Part shown: positions 1 to 9,332 of the stretch, piece by piece
How positions within the stretch are numbered: the first letter of the stretch is position 1
Layout: every line of letters begins with the position of its first letter
NCBI RefSeq assembly: GCF_030689685.1
Contig: NZ_JAUYEY010000007.1
Span: 62,001 to 126,000 of the forward strand
Reading direction: 5' to 3'
Origin: Polaromonas sp.
GTDB lineage: Bacteria; Pseudomonadota; Gammaproteobacteria; Burkholderiales; Burkholderiaceae_C
Length of the DNA: 64,000 bases
Program-made: the position numbers and the translations under genes
Notes under the pieces: generated by a model
What the model was told of the DNA's origin: nothing
What the model saw: only the letters and a program-made list of their open reading frames with translations
The model's database searches: none

Positions 1-1162
1 TGGCAGGGTTGGTGGCCAGCACGCGGCGCTTGGTAGCCGCATCGTCGATCAGCATGTCGATGCCTATGGTTCTGGCGGGGTCCAGCCGCTCGACCACCGC
101 CACCGTGGTGATGTCAAAGCCCAGTGGCGCCACCAGCACCAGCGCGTTCATTGAGGGCGAGGCACCGGTTTCGATGTTCGCGCCCAGGTTCTTCAGCAAC
201 TGCAGCAACTCCGAACGGCGTGCGGCGCGCGGCGAGACCCAGGCCGGTGGCATCTCGGCGACGGTCGGGGCCGGTGGTTCAGGCGCGAGCTGGGCGGCGC
301 CGTCCTGGTAGCGGTAAAAACCTTCACCGGTTTTGCGGCCCAGCATGCCGCCGGCCAGGCGCTGCGCGGTGATCACACTGGGGCGGTAACGCGGCTCGTC
401 GTAATACTGCTGGTAGACCGACTCCATGACCGGGTGTGACACATCCAGCGCGGTCAGATCCATCAGCTCGAACGGGCCGAGCTTGAAGCCGGCCTGGTCC
501 TTGAGGATGCGGTCTATGGTGGCGAAATCGGCAATGCCTTCGCTGACCACGCGCAAGGCCTCTGTGCCATAGCCGCGCCCGGCGTGGTTGACGATGAAGC
601 CGGGCGTGTCCTGGGCCTGCACCGGCGTGTGCCCCATTTGGCGCGCGTACGCGGCAAGGCCCTCACAGGTGGCTGCGCTCGTCTTCAGCCCGGCAATCAC
701 CTCTACCACCTTCATGAGCGGCACGGGGTTGAAAAAATGATAGCCGGCAAAGCGGTCAGGGTGCTTCAATCCGGCGGCAATAGCCGTGACGGACAGCGAA
801 GATGTGTTGGTGGCCAAAACGGCTTGCGGAGAAATAACATTTTCCAACGATAAAAACAGTGATTTTTTTACATCCAAATGTTCTACAACGGCCTCGACCA
901 CCAGATCGCAATCGGACAGGGCCTCCAGTCCGGCGGCCGGCAGCAGACGGGCCTTGTAGGTGGTCGCCAATGCGGGGTCCAGACGGCCTTTGTCAACCAG
1001 CTTGTCCCACTGGATGAGCAGCGCGTCGCGCGCCTGGCCGGCGGCCTCGGTTTGTGCATCAAACAACCTGACCAGGCTGCCTGCTTGCGCTGCCAGTTGG
1101 GCGATGCCTCGGCCCATGGCGCCAGTGCCAACAATGCCTACAGTTTTATAGAGTGGGTTCAT
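1..1162 (-). CDS. 3-hydroxyacyl-CoA dehydrogenase, 3' end beyond window
   Basis: NAD-dependent enzyme that oxidises L-3-hydroxyacyl-CoA to 3-ketoacyl-CoA in fatty-acid beta-oxidation or phenylacetate-type aromatic degradation. The first 387 codons are visible and the rest lies left of the window. The ATG at 1162-1160 opens a Rossmann domain with the glycine motif GTGAMGRG at residues 12-19. HFFNP near residues 142-146 carries the usual catalytic His. A first C-terminal domain follows (NHAGRGYGTEAL), and a second one begins near the left edge. This two-domain build fits the roughly 500-residue PaaH type rather than the 280-residue Hbd type. The pathway cannot be settled without the downstream genes. 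Confidence 0.9.
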   Translation of the reverse strand, partial: MNPLYKTVGIVGTGAMGRGIAQLAAQAGSLVRLFDAQTEAAGQARDALLIQWDKLVDKGRLDPALATTYKARLLPAAGLEALSDCDLVVEAVVEHLDVKKSLFLSLENVISPQAVLATNTSSLSVTAIAAGLKHPDRFAGYHFFNPVPLMKVVEVIAGLKTSAATCEGLAAYARQMGHTPVQAQDTPGFIVNHAGRGYGTEALRVVSEGIADFATIDRILKDQAGFKLGPFELMDLTALDVSHPVMESVYQQYYDEPRYRPSVITAQRLAGGMLGRKTGEGFYRYQDGAAQLAPEPPAPTVAEMPPAWVSPRAARRSELLQLLKNLGANIETGASPSMNALVLVAPLGFDITTVAVVERLDPARTIGIDMLIDDAATKRRVLATNPA

Positions 1163-1389
1163 GGAAAAGTATTATCACGCAGCACTAGAGGGGGCTTGCG
1201 GGCGAAATCTCAGTGCATTTTTACCCTGAGATATAGTTTTGCCGCATCCCTGCAAGGGGTAAACTTGTTCGACAGGCGTTACGGCTCCTTACAGTTGGCG
1301 GTGGTCCCTGGTATTTTCATGAAACGCTCGGTCCATTATTTCAGGCCTGTCTGGTTTGAAGTCCGTGCACCCTGTCTGCGCGTTCTTTT
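1163..1389. other. Intergenic region between divergent genes
   Basis: About 230 bases between the start of the acyl-CoA dehydrogenase on the minus strand and the FimV-like gene on the plus strand. It must hold both promoters. I see no clear sigma-70 pair, strong palindrome or ORF with coding character here. Confidence 0.5.
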
Positions 1390-3018
1390 ATGAAGTTGGG
1401 CTATGCCAGAATCAGCCAAGTGATTATCTTTTTACATTTGTTCAAAAAGCGCTGTCTTCTTGCTGTCGGCCTGGGCATGTGTGCGGCGGCGGGAGCCTTG
1501 GCCATCACGCTGGGGCCCAATACCCGCTCGGCTGTGCTGGGTCAGCCGCTGGACATCTCCGTGCAGATGATGCTCGAATCAGGCGATGATCAACAGGCCT
1601 TGTGTCTGGAGGCGAGTGTTTTTTATGTGGACAAGCAACTGGACAAATCACAGGTTCAGGTGTCGCTGGAAAAATCCTCCAATGCACAGCAGTCGCTGAT
1701 ACGTATTCGTTCCACCTCGCTTGTTGAAGGGCCGGTGGTCACGGTTCATCTGCGCGCCGGTTGCGTGCAAAAAACCGTGCGTCGCTATGTGGTGCTTGCA
1801 GCCGCCAAGCCGCGTTCAATTGCTCCGGGCGCTGATGCCTCGTCGCAGGTGGGTGGCACCCCCCTGTCGGGAGCAACTCAAGATAACCCGCAGGGCATTG
1901 AAAAGATCCAAGCCCTGGAGGGCGAATTGCGCCAGTTGCGTGACGAGCTGCAGAACACCCAGTCGGCGTTGGATGCAAGCAAGGAACAGCTTCAACTGGC
2001 CCAGAGCGGGCGTTACGGTAAGCAATGGGTGTATGGCTTGGGTGGCCTGCTGTTTCTGACACTGGGCGGCTTGTTTTTTCTCCTTTTGCGCCGGCGCACC
2101 CCTGTTCAGCCGCTGCAAGGCTCGCTGCCGGGCATGTTGCCTGACACGCCCGCGACCAGCAGTGTGGACCTGGACATTGACGAATCATTGTTTGACGATC
2201 TGAAGCGTCGCCCGCCGCCTTCCATCCGTCCCCCGCAAGACTCGGTACCGCCTTTGGCACGGCGAGACCGCGCCAAATTTTCGGTCAGCGTGCCTTTTGT
2301 TCCCCGCACCGTCAAGGTGCCGGAAATCTTTGACTTGCAGCAACAGGTGGAATTTTTCAGCTCGCTGGGGCAGCAGGACAAAGCCATTGCCCTGCTTCGC
2401 AAGCACCTTGTCAACAACGTCAAGACCAGCGCCCTTGTTTATCTGGATCTGCTGGACTTGTACCATCAGACCGGCAACCGGGAGGATTACGAAGTCCTTC
2501 GCACCGACTTCAACCAGGTGTTCAATACGCAGATAGCGCCTTTTGACAGCTACACCGCCATCGGCCCCAATGCGGCGGCTTACACAGCGGTTATGGACCG
2601 GATTGAAGCGGCTTGGCCGAAGCGCCACGTGTTTGACATCATCGACAACACGCTTTTCCGCGAGCCAGGCAACCCCGCCGAAGTGTTGGACCTGGAGGCC
2701 TACCGTGAGCTGCTGCTGCTGCATGCGGTGGCCCGCGAAATTATCGACCTGCAGGCTGAACCCACCGATAGCACGATGGACACGCACTGGCCCGATCTCG
2801 CCATGCAGCCGAGGTCTTCGCCGCGCTTGGGTCTGGACATTGATTTAAACCAGTTGTCAGGTGGTGCCAATCCCGACAAAATGCCGGGTAGCCATGTCCG
2901 CGCGGCGGCGAGGTCGACCTCAGCGCGTGCGCCCAAAGAGCCCACGGCGTTCGATTCTCTGGTTGACTTTGATGACTACGACACCGGTTTCAGGCCGGAT
3001 GATCTAAGCAGGGCCTGA
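1390..3018 (+). CDS. FimV/HubP-like inner-membrane protein
   Basis: A 542-residue protein with the outline of FimV-family polar organisers, which act in type IV pilus assembly, motility or peptidoglycan-linked localisation. A signal-like segment lies at residues 10-38. A periplasmic domain follows (roughly 40-140, with the GQPLDI motif typical of the FimV N-terminus). A predicted coiled coil (170-205) precedes one membrane helix (213-233). The cytoplasmic part contains a TPR-like stretch around 315-375 (FFSSLGQQDKAIALLRKHL). I see no LysM domain, which many FimV proteins have. The start at 1390 has no obvious Shine-Dalgarno; a later ATG at 1477 would remove most of the signal, so 1390 is preferred. 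The family call is by resemblance. Confidence 0.65.
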   Translation: MKLGYARISQVIIFLHLFKKRCLLAVGLGMCAAAGALAITLGPNTRSAVLGQPLDISVQMMLESGDDQQALCLEASVFYVDKQLDKSQVQVSLEKSSNAQQSLIRIRSTSLVEGPVVTVHLRAGCVQKTVRRYVVLAAAKPRSIAPGADASSQVGGTPLSGATQDNPQGIEKIQALEGELRQLRDELQNTQSALDASKEQLQLAQSGRYGKQWVYGLGGLLFLTLGGLFFLLLRRRTPVQPLQGSLPGMLPDTPATSSVDLDIDESLFDDLKRRPPPSIRPPQDSVPPLARRDRAKFSVSVPFVPRTVKVPEIFDLQQQVEFFSSLGQQDKAIALLRKHLVNNVKTSALVYLDLLDLYHQTGNREDYEVLRTDFNQVFNTQIAPFDSYTAIGPNAAAYTAVMDRIEAAWPKRHVFDIIDNTLFREPGNPAEVLDLEAYRELLLLHAVAREIIDLQAEPTDSTMDTHWPDLAMQPRSSPRLGLDIDLNQLSGGANPDKMPGSHVRAAARSTSARAPKEPTAFDSLVDFDDYDTGFRPDDLSRA

Positions 3019-3099
3019 CAGGCCGATGGCCGGCATGGCTTATCTTGAACGGCTGGACACTTGGCGCCTTTGGGCCAGATGCCAGATGCCAGATGGCTT

Positions 3100-4107
3100 T
3101 TACCTGCGAACCTGCAGGGCGCCGGGATTGACGATGTTGGTGGGTGTGCCTTTGATGAAGTTCACCACGTTGTCAAAGGCTGCGCCGAAATACATCTCAT
3201 AACTTTCCTGCTCCACGTAGCCGATGTGCGGGGTGCAGATGCAGTTTTCCAGGCGCAGCAGCGCATGCCCCTGCAGGATAGGCTCAGATTCGAACACGTC
3301 CACGGCCGCCAGCCCGGGGCGACCGCGATTCAGTCCGGCGATCAGCGCTTCCGGTTCGATCAACTCGGCGCGAGAGGTGTTGACCAGCACCGATGAAGGC
3401 TTCATGCGCGCCAGGTCTTCAAGCGTGATCACTCCGCGCGTGTCGTCCGTCAGACGCAGGTGCAGGGTCAGGACGTCACTGTCCTGAAAAAACTCGGCTT
3501 TGGACGATGCCACTTCAAAGCCGTCCGCCTGGGCGCGTGCGCGCGAGGCCTGGCTGCCCCAGACCAGCACCCGCATGCCGAAGGCGCGGCCGTAACCGGC
3601 AACGATCTGGCCGATCTTGCCGTAACTCCAGATGCCGAGCACCTTGCCCTTGAGCACCGAGCCGACGCCGAAATTGGCTGGCATGGAGGCGTTTTTCAAG
3701 CCGGCCTGCTGCCAGGCGCCGTGTTTGAGGTGGGACACGTAGTGGGGAATGCGACGCATCGCGGCCATGATCAAGGCCCAGGTCAGTTCGGCTGGCGCCG
3801 TCGGTGAACCCACGCCTTCGGCGACCACAATGCCGCGCTCGGTGCAGGCACCGACGTCGACGTGGCTACCCACGCGGCCGGTCTGCGCAATCATCTTGAG
3901 TTTAGGGAGTTTTTCGATCAACTGGCGCTGCAGATGGGTGCGTTCCCGGATCAACACGACCACATCGGCGTCCTTGAGACGCACGGAAAGCTGGCCGATG
4001 CCTTTGACAGTGTTGGTGTAGACCTTGGCCTGGTAGGCATCGAGTTTGGCTGCGCAGGCGAGTTTGCGGACCGCATCCTGATAGTCGTCAAGGATCACAA
4101 TATTCAT
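3100..4107 (-). CDS. D-2-hydroxyacid dehydrogenase family protein
   Basis: A 335-residue NAD(P)-dependent oxidoreductase of the D-isomer-specific 2-hydroxyacid dehydrogenase family (formate, phosphoglycerate and hydroxypyruvate reductase relatives). The substrate-binding domain is split around the nucleotide-binding domain. The dinucleotide loop is GIWSYGKIG near residue 170, which departs from the usual GxGxxG. The catalytic triad is visible as Arg in NTSRAELIE, Glu/Asp in VDVFESEP and His in TPHIGYVEQE. Length is normal for the family. It is convergent with the FimV-like gene and has no operon partner, so the physiological substrate is unknown. Confidence 0.85.
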   Translation of the reverse strand: MNIVILDDYQDAVRKLACAAKLDAYQAKVYTNTVKGIGQLSVRLKDADVVVLIRERTHLQRQLIEKLPKLKMIAQTGRVGSHVDVGACTERGIVVAEGVGSPTAPAELTWALIMAAMRRIPHYVSHLKHGAWQQAGLKNASMPANFGVGSVLKGKVLGIWSYGKIGQIVAGYGRAFGMRVLVWGSQASRARAQADGFEVASSKAEFFQDSDVLTLHLRLTDDTRGVITLEDLARMKPSSVLVNTSRAELIEPEALIAGLNRGRPGLAAVDVFESEPILQGHALLRLENCICTPHIGYVEQESYEMYFGAAFDNVVNFIKGTPTNIVNPGALQVRR

Positions 4108-4303
4108 GCCGATATTGTGCCTGCAAGTTCTGCCACCACGAGGAGGCAGCGCCGCAAGATGTAGCAGAACGCAATCGTTTTATGAGGCGCGGTAGCGCAA
4201 AGGCATGAGCCGGCTTCACGCGCCTGTCCGTTTGCTCTTCGCCGTGGTCCCGCGCAAAGCATCGCCAGCGCCAGGCTCGGCGGCAACGACCCGGCACCTG
4301 GCC

Positions 4304-4696
4304 TCAGGCGGCCTGAGCTTGCGCGGTTTCCCGCTGGGCCATGCGGTCCAGCTCGGCGCAGACATCGGCCATGCGGCCTGAAATCACCATGCGGCCCGCG
4401 CAGGACGGGCTGATGCCGGCTTCAAACTCGCGAACAACTTTAAGGCGTCGCGGGGTGGTGGCTTTTACCATCGTTTGGCAAGGTTTCGAACCTGTAGCCC
4501 TTGTGTTTCGGGTGCTGCCAGCTATGATTTTTGTAGCAGATGAGTCATTGGCGGCAAAGCGTTTGAAGGCCGGGACCGGGCTGCAGGACGGTGCGGCAGC
4601 CGACGGCTGAGCCGGCATCCACAAGGTGGCCAGCGCCTGCAACGGCGCGAGCAGCACAGACAGCAGTGGTGAACGTGAAAAACTGGCGATTCCCAT
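4304..4696 (-). CDS. Small secreted hypothetical protein carrying a 49-bp repeat
   Basis: A 130-residue protein of no family I recognise. The start at 4696 is chosen over the upstream ATG at 4735 because AGGAG lies 7 bases before it. The N-terminus resembles a signal peptide ending near PAQPSAAAP. The C-terminal part (CAGRMVISGRMADVCAELDRMAQRE) looks like a compact helical domain. Residues 54-70 (ATKIIAGSTRNTRATGS) are the direct translation of a 49-bp interspersed repeat found at seven other places in the window, so this linker is an insertion. The gene lies between a dehydrogenase gene and lexA, both on the same strand. Function unknown. Confidence 0.6.
   Translation of the reverse strand: MGIASFSRSPLLSVLLAPLQALATLWMPAQPSAAAPSCSPVPAFKRFAANDSSATKIIAGSTRNTRATGSKPCQTMVKATTPRRLKVVREFEAGISPSCAGRMVISGRMADVCAELDRMAQRETAQAQAA
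4489..4537 (-). repeat. 49-bp interspersed repeat, copy 1 (inside a CDS)
   Basis: On the minus strand it begins GCTACAAAAATCATAGCTG and has GGGCT 37 bases in, the signature shared by all copies (GCTAT, 8 bases, ATAGCTGC, 18 to 20 bases, GGGCT, then AGGCC-like end). It is translated as residues 54-70 of the small hypothetical protein. Confidence 0.85.
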
Positions 4697-4852
4697 GAAA
4701 ACTCCTGAGAGAGGTAAACACAGGCAGGATTGCAAGAACAGAACATCCGCTGCAGCAGGGTGTTGGCCAACTTAGACCAAACGCCCGCCACCTGCTGCGC
4801 GGAAAGAAATTGCGGAGGGCCATGAAGCCGGGCCGTCCGCCACATCCGCTGG

Positions 4853-5542
4853 CTACATCAGCATGGTGTTGCGGATCAGGCCGACCGCCAGGCCCTCCAG
4901 CTCGAAAGGCTCACCGGGCTCGACCACAATGGTTTTGAAGTCGGGGTTTTCGGGCAGCAGCTCGATCAGGTGCTTGTTGCGGCGAAAGCGTTTGACCGTG
5001 ACTTCGTCGCCCAGGCGGGCAACCACGATCTGACCATTCTTGGCCTCTTTGGTCTGCTGCACGGCCAGCAGGTCGCCGTCCATGATGCCGGCATCACGCA
5101 TGCTCATGCCGCGCACCTTGAGCAGGTAGTCGGGCTTGCGCTGGAACAGGCTGCTTTCGAAATAGTAGGTGTGGTCCACATGCTCCTGCGCGAGAATGGG
5201 GCTGCCAGCCGCAACCCGCCCCACCAGAGGCAGGGCGAGTTGGGCCAGGCTTTGCAAGGGCAGGGAGAACTGTTTGATGCGGGATTCGTTGATGGAGCGT
5301 AAAGCGTCGCTGCGCAGGCGGATGCCGCGCGAGGTGCCGCTGACCAGCTCGATCACGCCCTTGCGGGCCAGCGCCTGCAAGTGCTCCTCAGCGGCGTTGG
5401 CGGACTTGAAGCCGAGTTCATTGGCGATCTCGGCGCGAGTCGGCGGTGCGCCGGTGCGCGCAATGGCGCTCTGGATCAGTTCCAGGATTTGTTGCTGGCG
5501 AGCAGTGAGTTTGGGCATTTCCGAAAAATCAATGAGGCTCAT
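4853..5542 (-). CDS. lexA: LexA SOS repressor
   Basis: A 229-residue transcriptional repressor and self-cleaving protease of the SOS DNA-damage response. The N-terminal winged-helix DNA-binding domain (residues 9-75, [12 protein letters not shown] onward) is followed by an S24 peptidase domain. The scissile Ala112-Gly113 bond, catalytic Ser147 (GMSMRD) and Lys184 (VTVKRF) are all present, so RecA-stimulated autocleavage should work. The start at 5542 is supported by AAGGAG 8 bases upstream; an internal Met (MPKLTARQ, 5518) is a weaker option. Two LexA boxes lie 49 and 68 bases upstream, pointing to autoregulation. Confidence 0.97.
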   Translation of the reverse strand: MSLIDFSEMPKLTARQQQILELIQSAIARTGAPPTRAEIANELGFKSANAAEEHLQALARKGVIELVSGTSRGIRLRSDALRSINESRIKQFSLPLQSLAQLALPLVGRVAAGSPILAQEHVDHTYYFESSLFQRKPDYLLKVRGMSMRDAGIMDGDLLAVQQTKEAKNGQIVVARLGDEVTVKRFRRNKHLIELLPENPDFKTIVVEPGEPFELEGLAVGLIRNTMLM

Positions 5543-5590
5543 GGCGTAGGCTCCTTGGGGAACAGTGACCGGCGGGGGAATCGGTCAAGG

Positions 5591-5606
5591 CTGTTTTAAT
5601 AACCAG
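5591..5606. promoter_or_regulatory. LexA box 1 upstream of lexA
   Basis: CTGTTTTAATAACCAG matches the CTG-N10-CAG pattern of gammaproteobacterial and betaproteobacterial LexA operators, with an AT-rich core. It sits between divergent lexA and the asparaginase gene. Confidence 0.8.
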
Positions 5607-5609
5607 TAG

Positions 5610-5625
5610 CTGTATTTTCATCCAG
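5610..5625. promoter_or_regulatory. LexA box 2 upstream of lexA
   Basis: CTGTATTTTCATCCAG is a second CTG-N10-CAG site, 3 bases after box 1. E. coli lexA also has two adjacent boxes. This one ends 11 bases before the asparaginase start codon, so LexA could also occlude that gene's promoter or leader. Confidence 0.7.
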
Positions 5626-5636
5626 TTTTTTAAGGA

Positions 5637-6623
5637 ATGCAAGTGTCCGGCAAGATCAAAAGCAAAAAGATCGTGATTTTGGGCACTGGCGGCACGATTG
5701 CCGGCACCGCAGCCCAGGCTGGCGACAACCTCGGCTACACCGCCGCTCAAGTCGGTATCGGCCAGCTTGTTGCCGCGCTGCCTGCGCTGGCGAGCAGCCG
5801 CTTTGAACTGCTCAGCGAGCAGGTGGCCCAGGTCGACAGCAAAGACATGGACTTCGGCGTCTGGCGCGCGCTGGCGCAGCGGGTGGCGCACTGGCTGGCA
5901 CAGGACCAGGTTCAGGGCATCGTCATCACGCACGGCACCGACACGCTGGAAGAAACCGCGTTTTTCCTGCAGGCGGTGCTGGACCCTGCCAAACCGGTGG
6001 TGCTGACCTGCGCGATGCGGCCGGCGACGGCGCTGGCGCCCGACGGGCCGCAAAACATGCTGGACGCCGTGGCTGTCGCGTCGCACGCTGGGGCGCGCGG
6101 CGTGGTGGCGGTCTGCGCCGGCGTTATCCACGGCGCTTTCGATGTGCAGAAAGTCCATACCTATCGTCTCGATGCCTTCAGCTCCCGCGACGCCGGCCCG
6201 CTCGGCTACGTTGAGGAAGACCGCCTGTGTTTATTACGAAATTGGCCTTCAGCCCATGCTGGATATGGGCCATTAGCTATAAAAAACATAGCAATCGAAG
6301 CGCAGGACCAGTCCTGGCCGCGCGTTGAAATTGTCATGAATTACGCCGGCGCCGATGGCCGCGCCGTGCGCGCGCTGGCGGCCGACGGGGTGCAAGGTCT
6401 GGTGGTGGCAGGCACTGGCAACGGCACCTTGCACCACGCGCTGGAAGTGGCCTTGCTGGAGGCGCAGGCCGGCGGTGTGCGGGTGGTCCGGGCCACGCGC
6501 TGTCTCGAAGGCCGGGTGCTGCCCAAGGCCGGCGATGCACTGGCCGATTCGCAGGGCCTGAGCCCGGTCAAGGCGCGTGTGGCGCTGATGCTGGAGCTGC
6601 TGTCTAAGGTGGCTAAAGCCTGA
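5637..6623 (+). CDS. L-asparaginase with repeat-encoded insertion
   Basis: A 328-residue asparaginase that hydrolyses asparagine to aspartate and ammonia. The first catalytic Thr lies in GTGGTIAG (residues 17-24), and the second Thr-Asp pair in THGTDTLEE (98-106). The late motif AGTGNGTLH is also present. There is no signal peptide, so it is probably cytoplasmic. Residues 203-219 (WPSAHAGYGPLAIKNIA) are the reverse-strand translation of a 49-bp interspersed repeat. They fall in the linker between the N- and C-terminal domains, where insertion is likely tolerated. The start has AAGGA upstream. The next gene begins 1 base after the stop, which suggests a shared transcript. Confidence 0.9.
   Translation: MQVSGKIKSKKIVILGTGGTIAGTAAQAGDNLGYTAAQVGIGQLVAALPALASSRFELLSEQVAQVDSKDMDFGVWRALAQRVAHWLAQDQVQGIVITHGTDTLEETAFFLQAVLDPAKPVVLTCAMRPATALAPDGPQNMLDAVAVASHAGARGVVAVCAGVIHGAFDVQKVHTYRLDAFSSRDAGPLGYVEEDRLCLLRNWPSAHAGYGPLAIKNIAIEAQDQSWPRVEIVMNYAGADGRAVRALAADGVQGLVVAGTGNGTLHHALEVALLEAQAGGVRVVRATRCLEGRVLPKAGDALADSQGLSPVKARVALMLELLSKVAKA
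6244..6292 (-). repeat. 49-bp interspersed repeat, copy 2 (inside asparaginase gene)
   Basis: Read on the minus strand it gives GCTATGTTTTTTATAGCTA, and GGGCTGAAGGCC ends the unit. It aligns without gaps to the other copies. It lies antisense to the host gene and adds about 16 residues to the protein without a stop. Confidence 0.85.
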
Positions 6624-6624
6624 G

Positions 6625-7044
6625 ATGTTCGAGTCGCTGCGATCACATGTCTGGGCCTACCCGGCGCTAGAGGTGGTGCACATCATTGGCATTGCGCTGC
6701 TGCTGGGCAACCTGGTGCTGCTGGAGCTGCGCGTGTTCGGTCTGGGCGCCGCGCTACCGGTGAAGGACTTGTCGCGGCTGAGCCTGGGCATCGCGTTCAC
6801 TGGTTTTTCGGTAGTGGCGGCCTCGGGCCTGCTGATGTTTGCATCCCAGCCGGCCGAACTGCTGGCCAACCGGGCTTTTACCCTGAAGATGCTGTTGTTA
6901 TTGGCGGCGGGTTGTAATGCGGCCTGGTTTCACGGGCGAGCGTCGCTGGAGAAACTTGACGCGCTGGCGCGGGTGCAGATGGCGGTGTCCACGCTGATCT
7001 GGCTGGCCGTGGTGGCCTGTGGCCGATGGATTGCGTATGTGTAA
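6625..7044 (+). CDS. Four-helix membrane protein (DUF6644-like)
   Basis: A 139-residue integral membrane protein with about four hydrophobic helices (roughly residues 12-35, 50-72, 83-102 and 115-135). The opening WAYPALEVVHIIGIALLLGNLVLLELR is characteristic of small membrane proteins that I recall as DUF6644. Its start is 1 base after the asparaginase stop, and a periplasmic DUF6152-like protein follows 23 bases later. The gene pair (membrane plus exported partner) probably works together. No catalytic motif is visible and the function is unknown. Confidence 0.75.
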   Translation: MFESLRSHVWAYPALEVVHIIGIALLLGNLVLLELRVFGLGAALPVKDLSRLSLGIAFTGFSVVAASGLLMFASQPAELLANRAFTLKMLLLLAAGCNAAWFHGRASLEKLDALARVQMAVSTLIWLAVVACGRWIAYV

Positions 7045-7067
7045 AACGAGCCAACAAGGAGTTGACC

Positions 7068-7547
7068 ATGAAGCGACGTGATGTACTGAAAGTGTCCCTG
7101 GCTTTGCCCGTGGCAGGCGCTGCCCCCTGGGCCCAGGCCCACCACGGCTGGAGCAGTTTTGACCAGGACCGGCCGATTTACCTGGAGGGCAGGGTGGTCA
7201 AGTCGATGTGGCGCAACCCGCATGCCGAGCTTGAACTCGAAGTTTCTCCCAACCTGAAGTTGCCGGCCGATCTGGCGCAGCGCGCCTTGCCTGCGCAGAG
7301 CGCGCCGGTGGACGGCAAAGCGCTGCTGGCCAAGGCTGTGGTGCCCACACGCAAGGACAAACGCTGGGAAATTGAACTGGCCCCCCTGACACGCATGCAG
7401 GCCTGGAACGTGGCCGAGATCAAGGCCGGCGCGCAGATCGCGCTGCTGGGTTTTACCTTTACCGGCGAGAAAGGTGAGGCGATTCTGCGCGTTGAGTACC
7501 TGTTTGCCGACGGCAAGGTCTACGGGCTGCGCTCCAGCCCGGCATGA
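7068..7547 (+). CDS. Exported DUF6152-like protein
   Basis: A 159-residue exported protein. The start at 7068 is set by AAGGAG upstream; a longer frame opens at 7026 but overlaps the preceding gene. The N-terminus MKRRDVLKVSLALPVAGAAPWAQA is a twin-arginine-style signal ending before the mature sequence HHGWSSFDQDRPIYLEGRV. That His-His-Gly-Trp start and beta-rich remainder match what I recall as DUF6152. Histidines at the mature N-terminus could bind metal, but this is inference. It is followed by a strong hairpin terminator, so it closes the asparaginase operon. Confidence 0.75.
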   Translation: MKRRDVLKVSLALPVAGAAPWAQAHHGWSSFDQDRPIYLEGRVVKSMWRNPHAELELEVSPNLKLPADLAQRALPAQSAPVDGKALLAKAVVPTRKDKRWEIELAPLTRMQAWNVAEIKAGAQIALLGFTFTGEKGEAILRVEYLFADGKVYGLRSSPA

Positions 7548-7569
7548 AGGCGCAGCAGCCACAAGCATG

Positions 7570-7599
7570 AAAAAAGGCCGTCGATGGACGGCCTTTTTT
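7570..7599. terminator. Bidirectional intrinsic terminator
   Basis: A-run, GGCCGTC, loop GATG, GACGGCC, T-run. The A and T runs flank the stem symmetrically, so it can end both the plus-strand DUF6152-like gene and the minus-strand adk operon. Confidence 0.9.
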
Positions 7600-7614
7600 G
7601 TGGGCGCGAGAAGT

Positions 7615-8295
<681 letters not shown>

Positions 8296-8380
8296 TTAGT
8301 GCTGAGCGCGGGCCTGTTGCAGGGTGCCAGCGTCACATTTTTCTTATTCTGAAGGATAGCATGCGTGCCCTGTGGCAGGC

Positions 8381-9139
8381 TTACACAAACAGCCGGCGCA
8401 CACGTTCCAAATCTTCGGCCGTGTCCACGCCGGGACCCGGCGCATCGGTGGTGATGTGAACGGCAATGTGATGGCCGTGCCAGAGCGCACGCAACTGTTC
8501 CAAGGCCTCCAGTTGCTCCAGCGGCGCTTGCGGCAGTTTCGGAAACTGGCGCAAAAAGCCGGTGCGGTAGGCGTAGATGCCGACATGGCGCAGCGGCGGC
8601 GGCAGGCTGCTACCGGCGCCCCACCAGGCCTGGCCACCGGCATCGCGCGCGGCGGGGATAGGCGCACGGCTGAAATAGAGCGCGGTGTTGCGTGCGTCGA
8701 GCACCACCTTGACCACGTTCGGGTTGTGCAGGTCCGCCAGCGTGGTAATCGCGTGTGCGGCGGTGCTCATGGCGCAATCGGGCCGCTCTGGAAGAAGGCC
8801 GGCCACGGCGTTGATCAGCGCGGGGTCAATCAGCGGCTCGTCGCCCTGCACATTGACCACCACCTCGTCGTCGCTGAGTTGCAGCAAATTGCAGGCTTCG
8901 GCAAGGCGGTCGCTGCCACTCGGGTGATCCGCACGGGTCATCACCGTCGTGACCTGGAAGGCCGCGCAGGTTTCGGCGATGCGCGGGCTGTCGGTGGCCA
9001 CCACAACGCGCGTGGCGCCACTTAACGCAGCACGTTGCGCCACGCGCACCACCATCGGAACGCCGGCAATGTCAGCCAGCGGCTTGTCGGGCAGGCGGGT
9101 GGAGGCGAGGCGGGCGGGAATGAGGACGGTGAAGCTCAT
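8381..9139 (-). CDS. kdsB: CMP-Kdo synthetase
   Basis: A 252-residue 3-deoxy-manno-octulosonate cytidylyltransferase, which activates Kdo with CTP for the inner core of lipopolysaccharide. The nucleotide-binding start [18 protein letters not shown] and the QGDEPL metal/substrate motif are present, with [10 protein letters not shown] between them. Length is normal. It follows the Trm112-like gene by 10 bases, so translation is probably coupled. Its neighbour lpxK acts in the same lipid A/core pathway. Confidence 0.96.
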   Translation of the reverse strand: MSFTVLIPARLASTRLPDKPLADIAGVPMVVRVAQRAALSGATRVVVATDSPRIAETCAAFQVTTVMTRADHPSGSDRLAEACNLLQLSDDEVVVNVQGDEPLIDPALINAVAGLLPERPDCAMSTAAHAITTLADLHNPNVVKVVLDARNTALYFSRAPIPAARDAGGQAWWGAGSSLPPPLRHVGIYAYRTGFLRQFPKLPQAPLEQLEALEQLRALWHGHHIAVHITTDAPGPGVDTAEDLERVRRLFV

Positions 9140-9149
9140 GCCGCAGAGA

Positions 9150-9332
9150 TCAGAGGCCGAGTTCTTCGTCAGTGAGAACGCGGGCCTCGTTTTCCAGCAT
9201 TACCGGCAGGCCGTCGCGTATCGGGTAGGCCAGGCGTGCACTGCGCGAGACCAATTCTTGTTTTTCACGGTCGAAATCAAGCGGGCCCTTGGTCACGGGG
9301 CAGACCAGCAGTTCAAGCAGTTTGGTGTCCAT
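9150..9332 (-). CDS. Trm112-family small protein
   Basis: A 60-residue protein starting [18 protein letters not shown]. The longer frame up to 9407 lies inside lpxK and is not used. It has the Trm112/YcaR outline (CPV/LTK near the N-terminus, later [18 protein letters not shown]). In bacteria these small proteins are found beside lpxK and kdsB; the eukaryotic relative activates methyltransferases. Only one Cys of the usual zinc set is obvious, so metal binding is doubtful. The start overlaps the 3' end of lpxK by 20 bases. Confidence 0.85.
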   Translation of the reverse strand: MDTKLLELLVCPVTKGPLDFDREKQELVSRSARLAYPIRDGLPVMLENEARVLTDEELGL

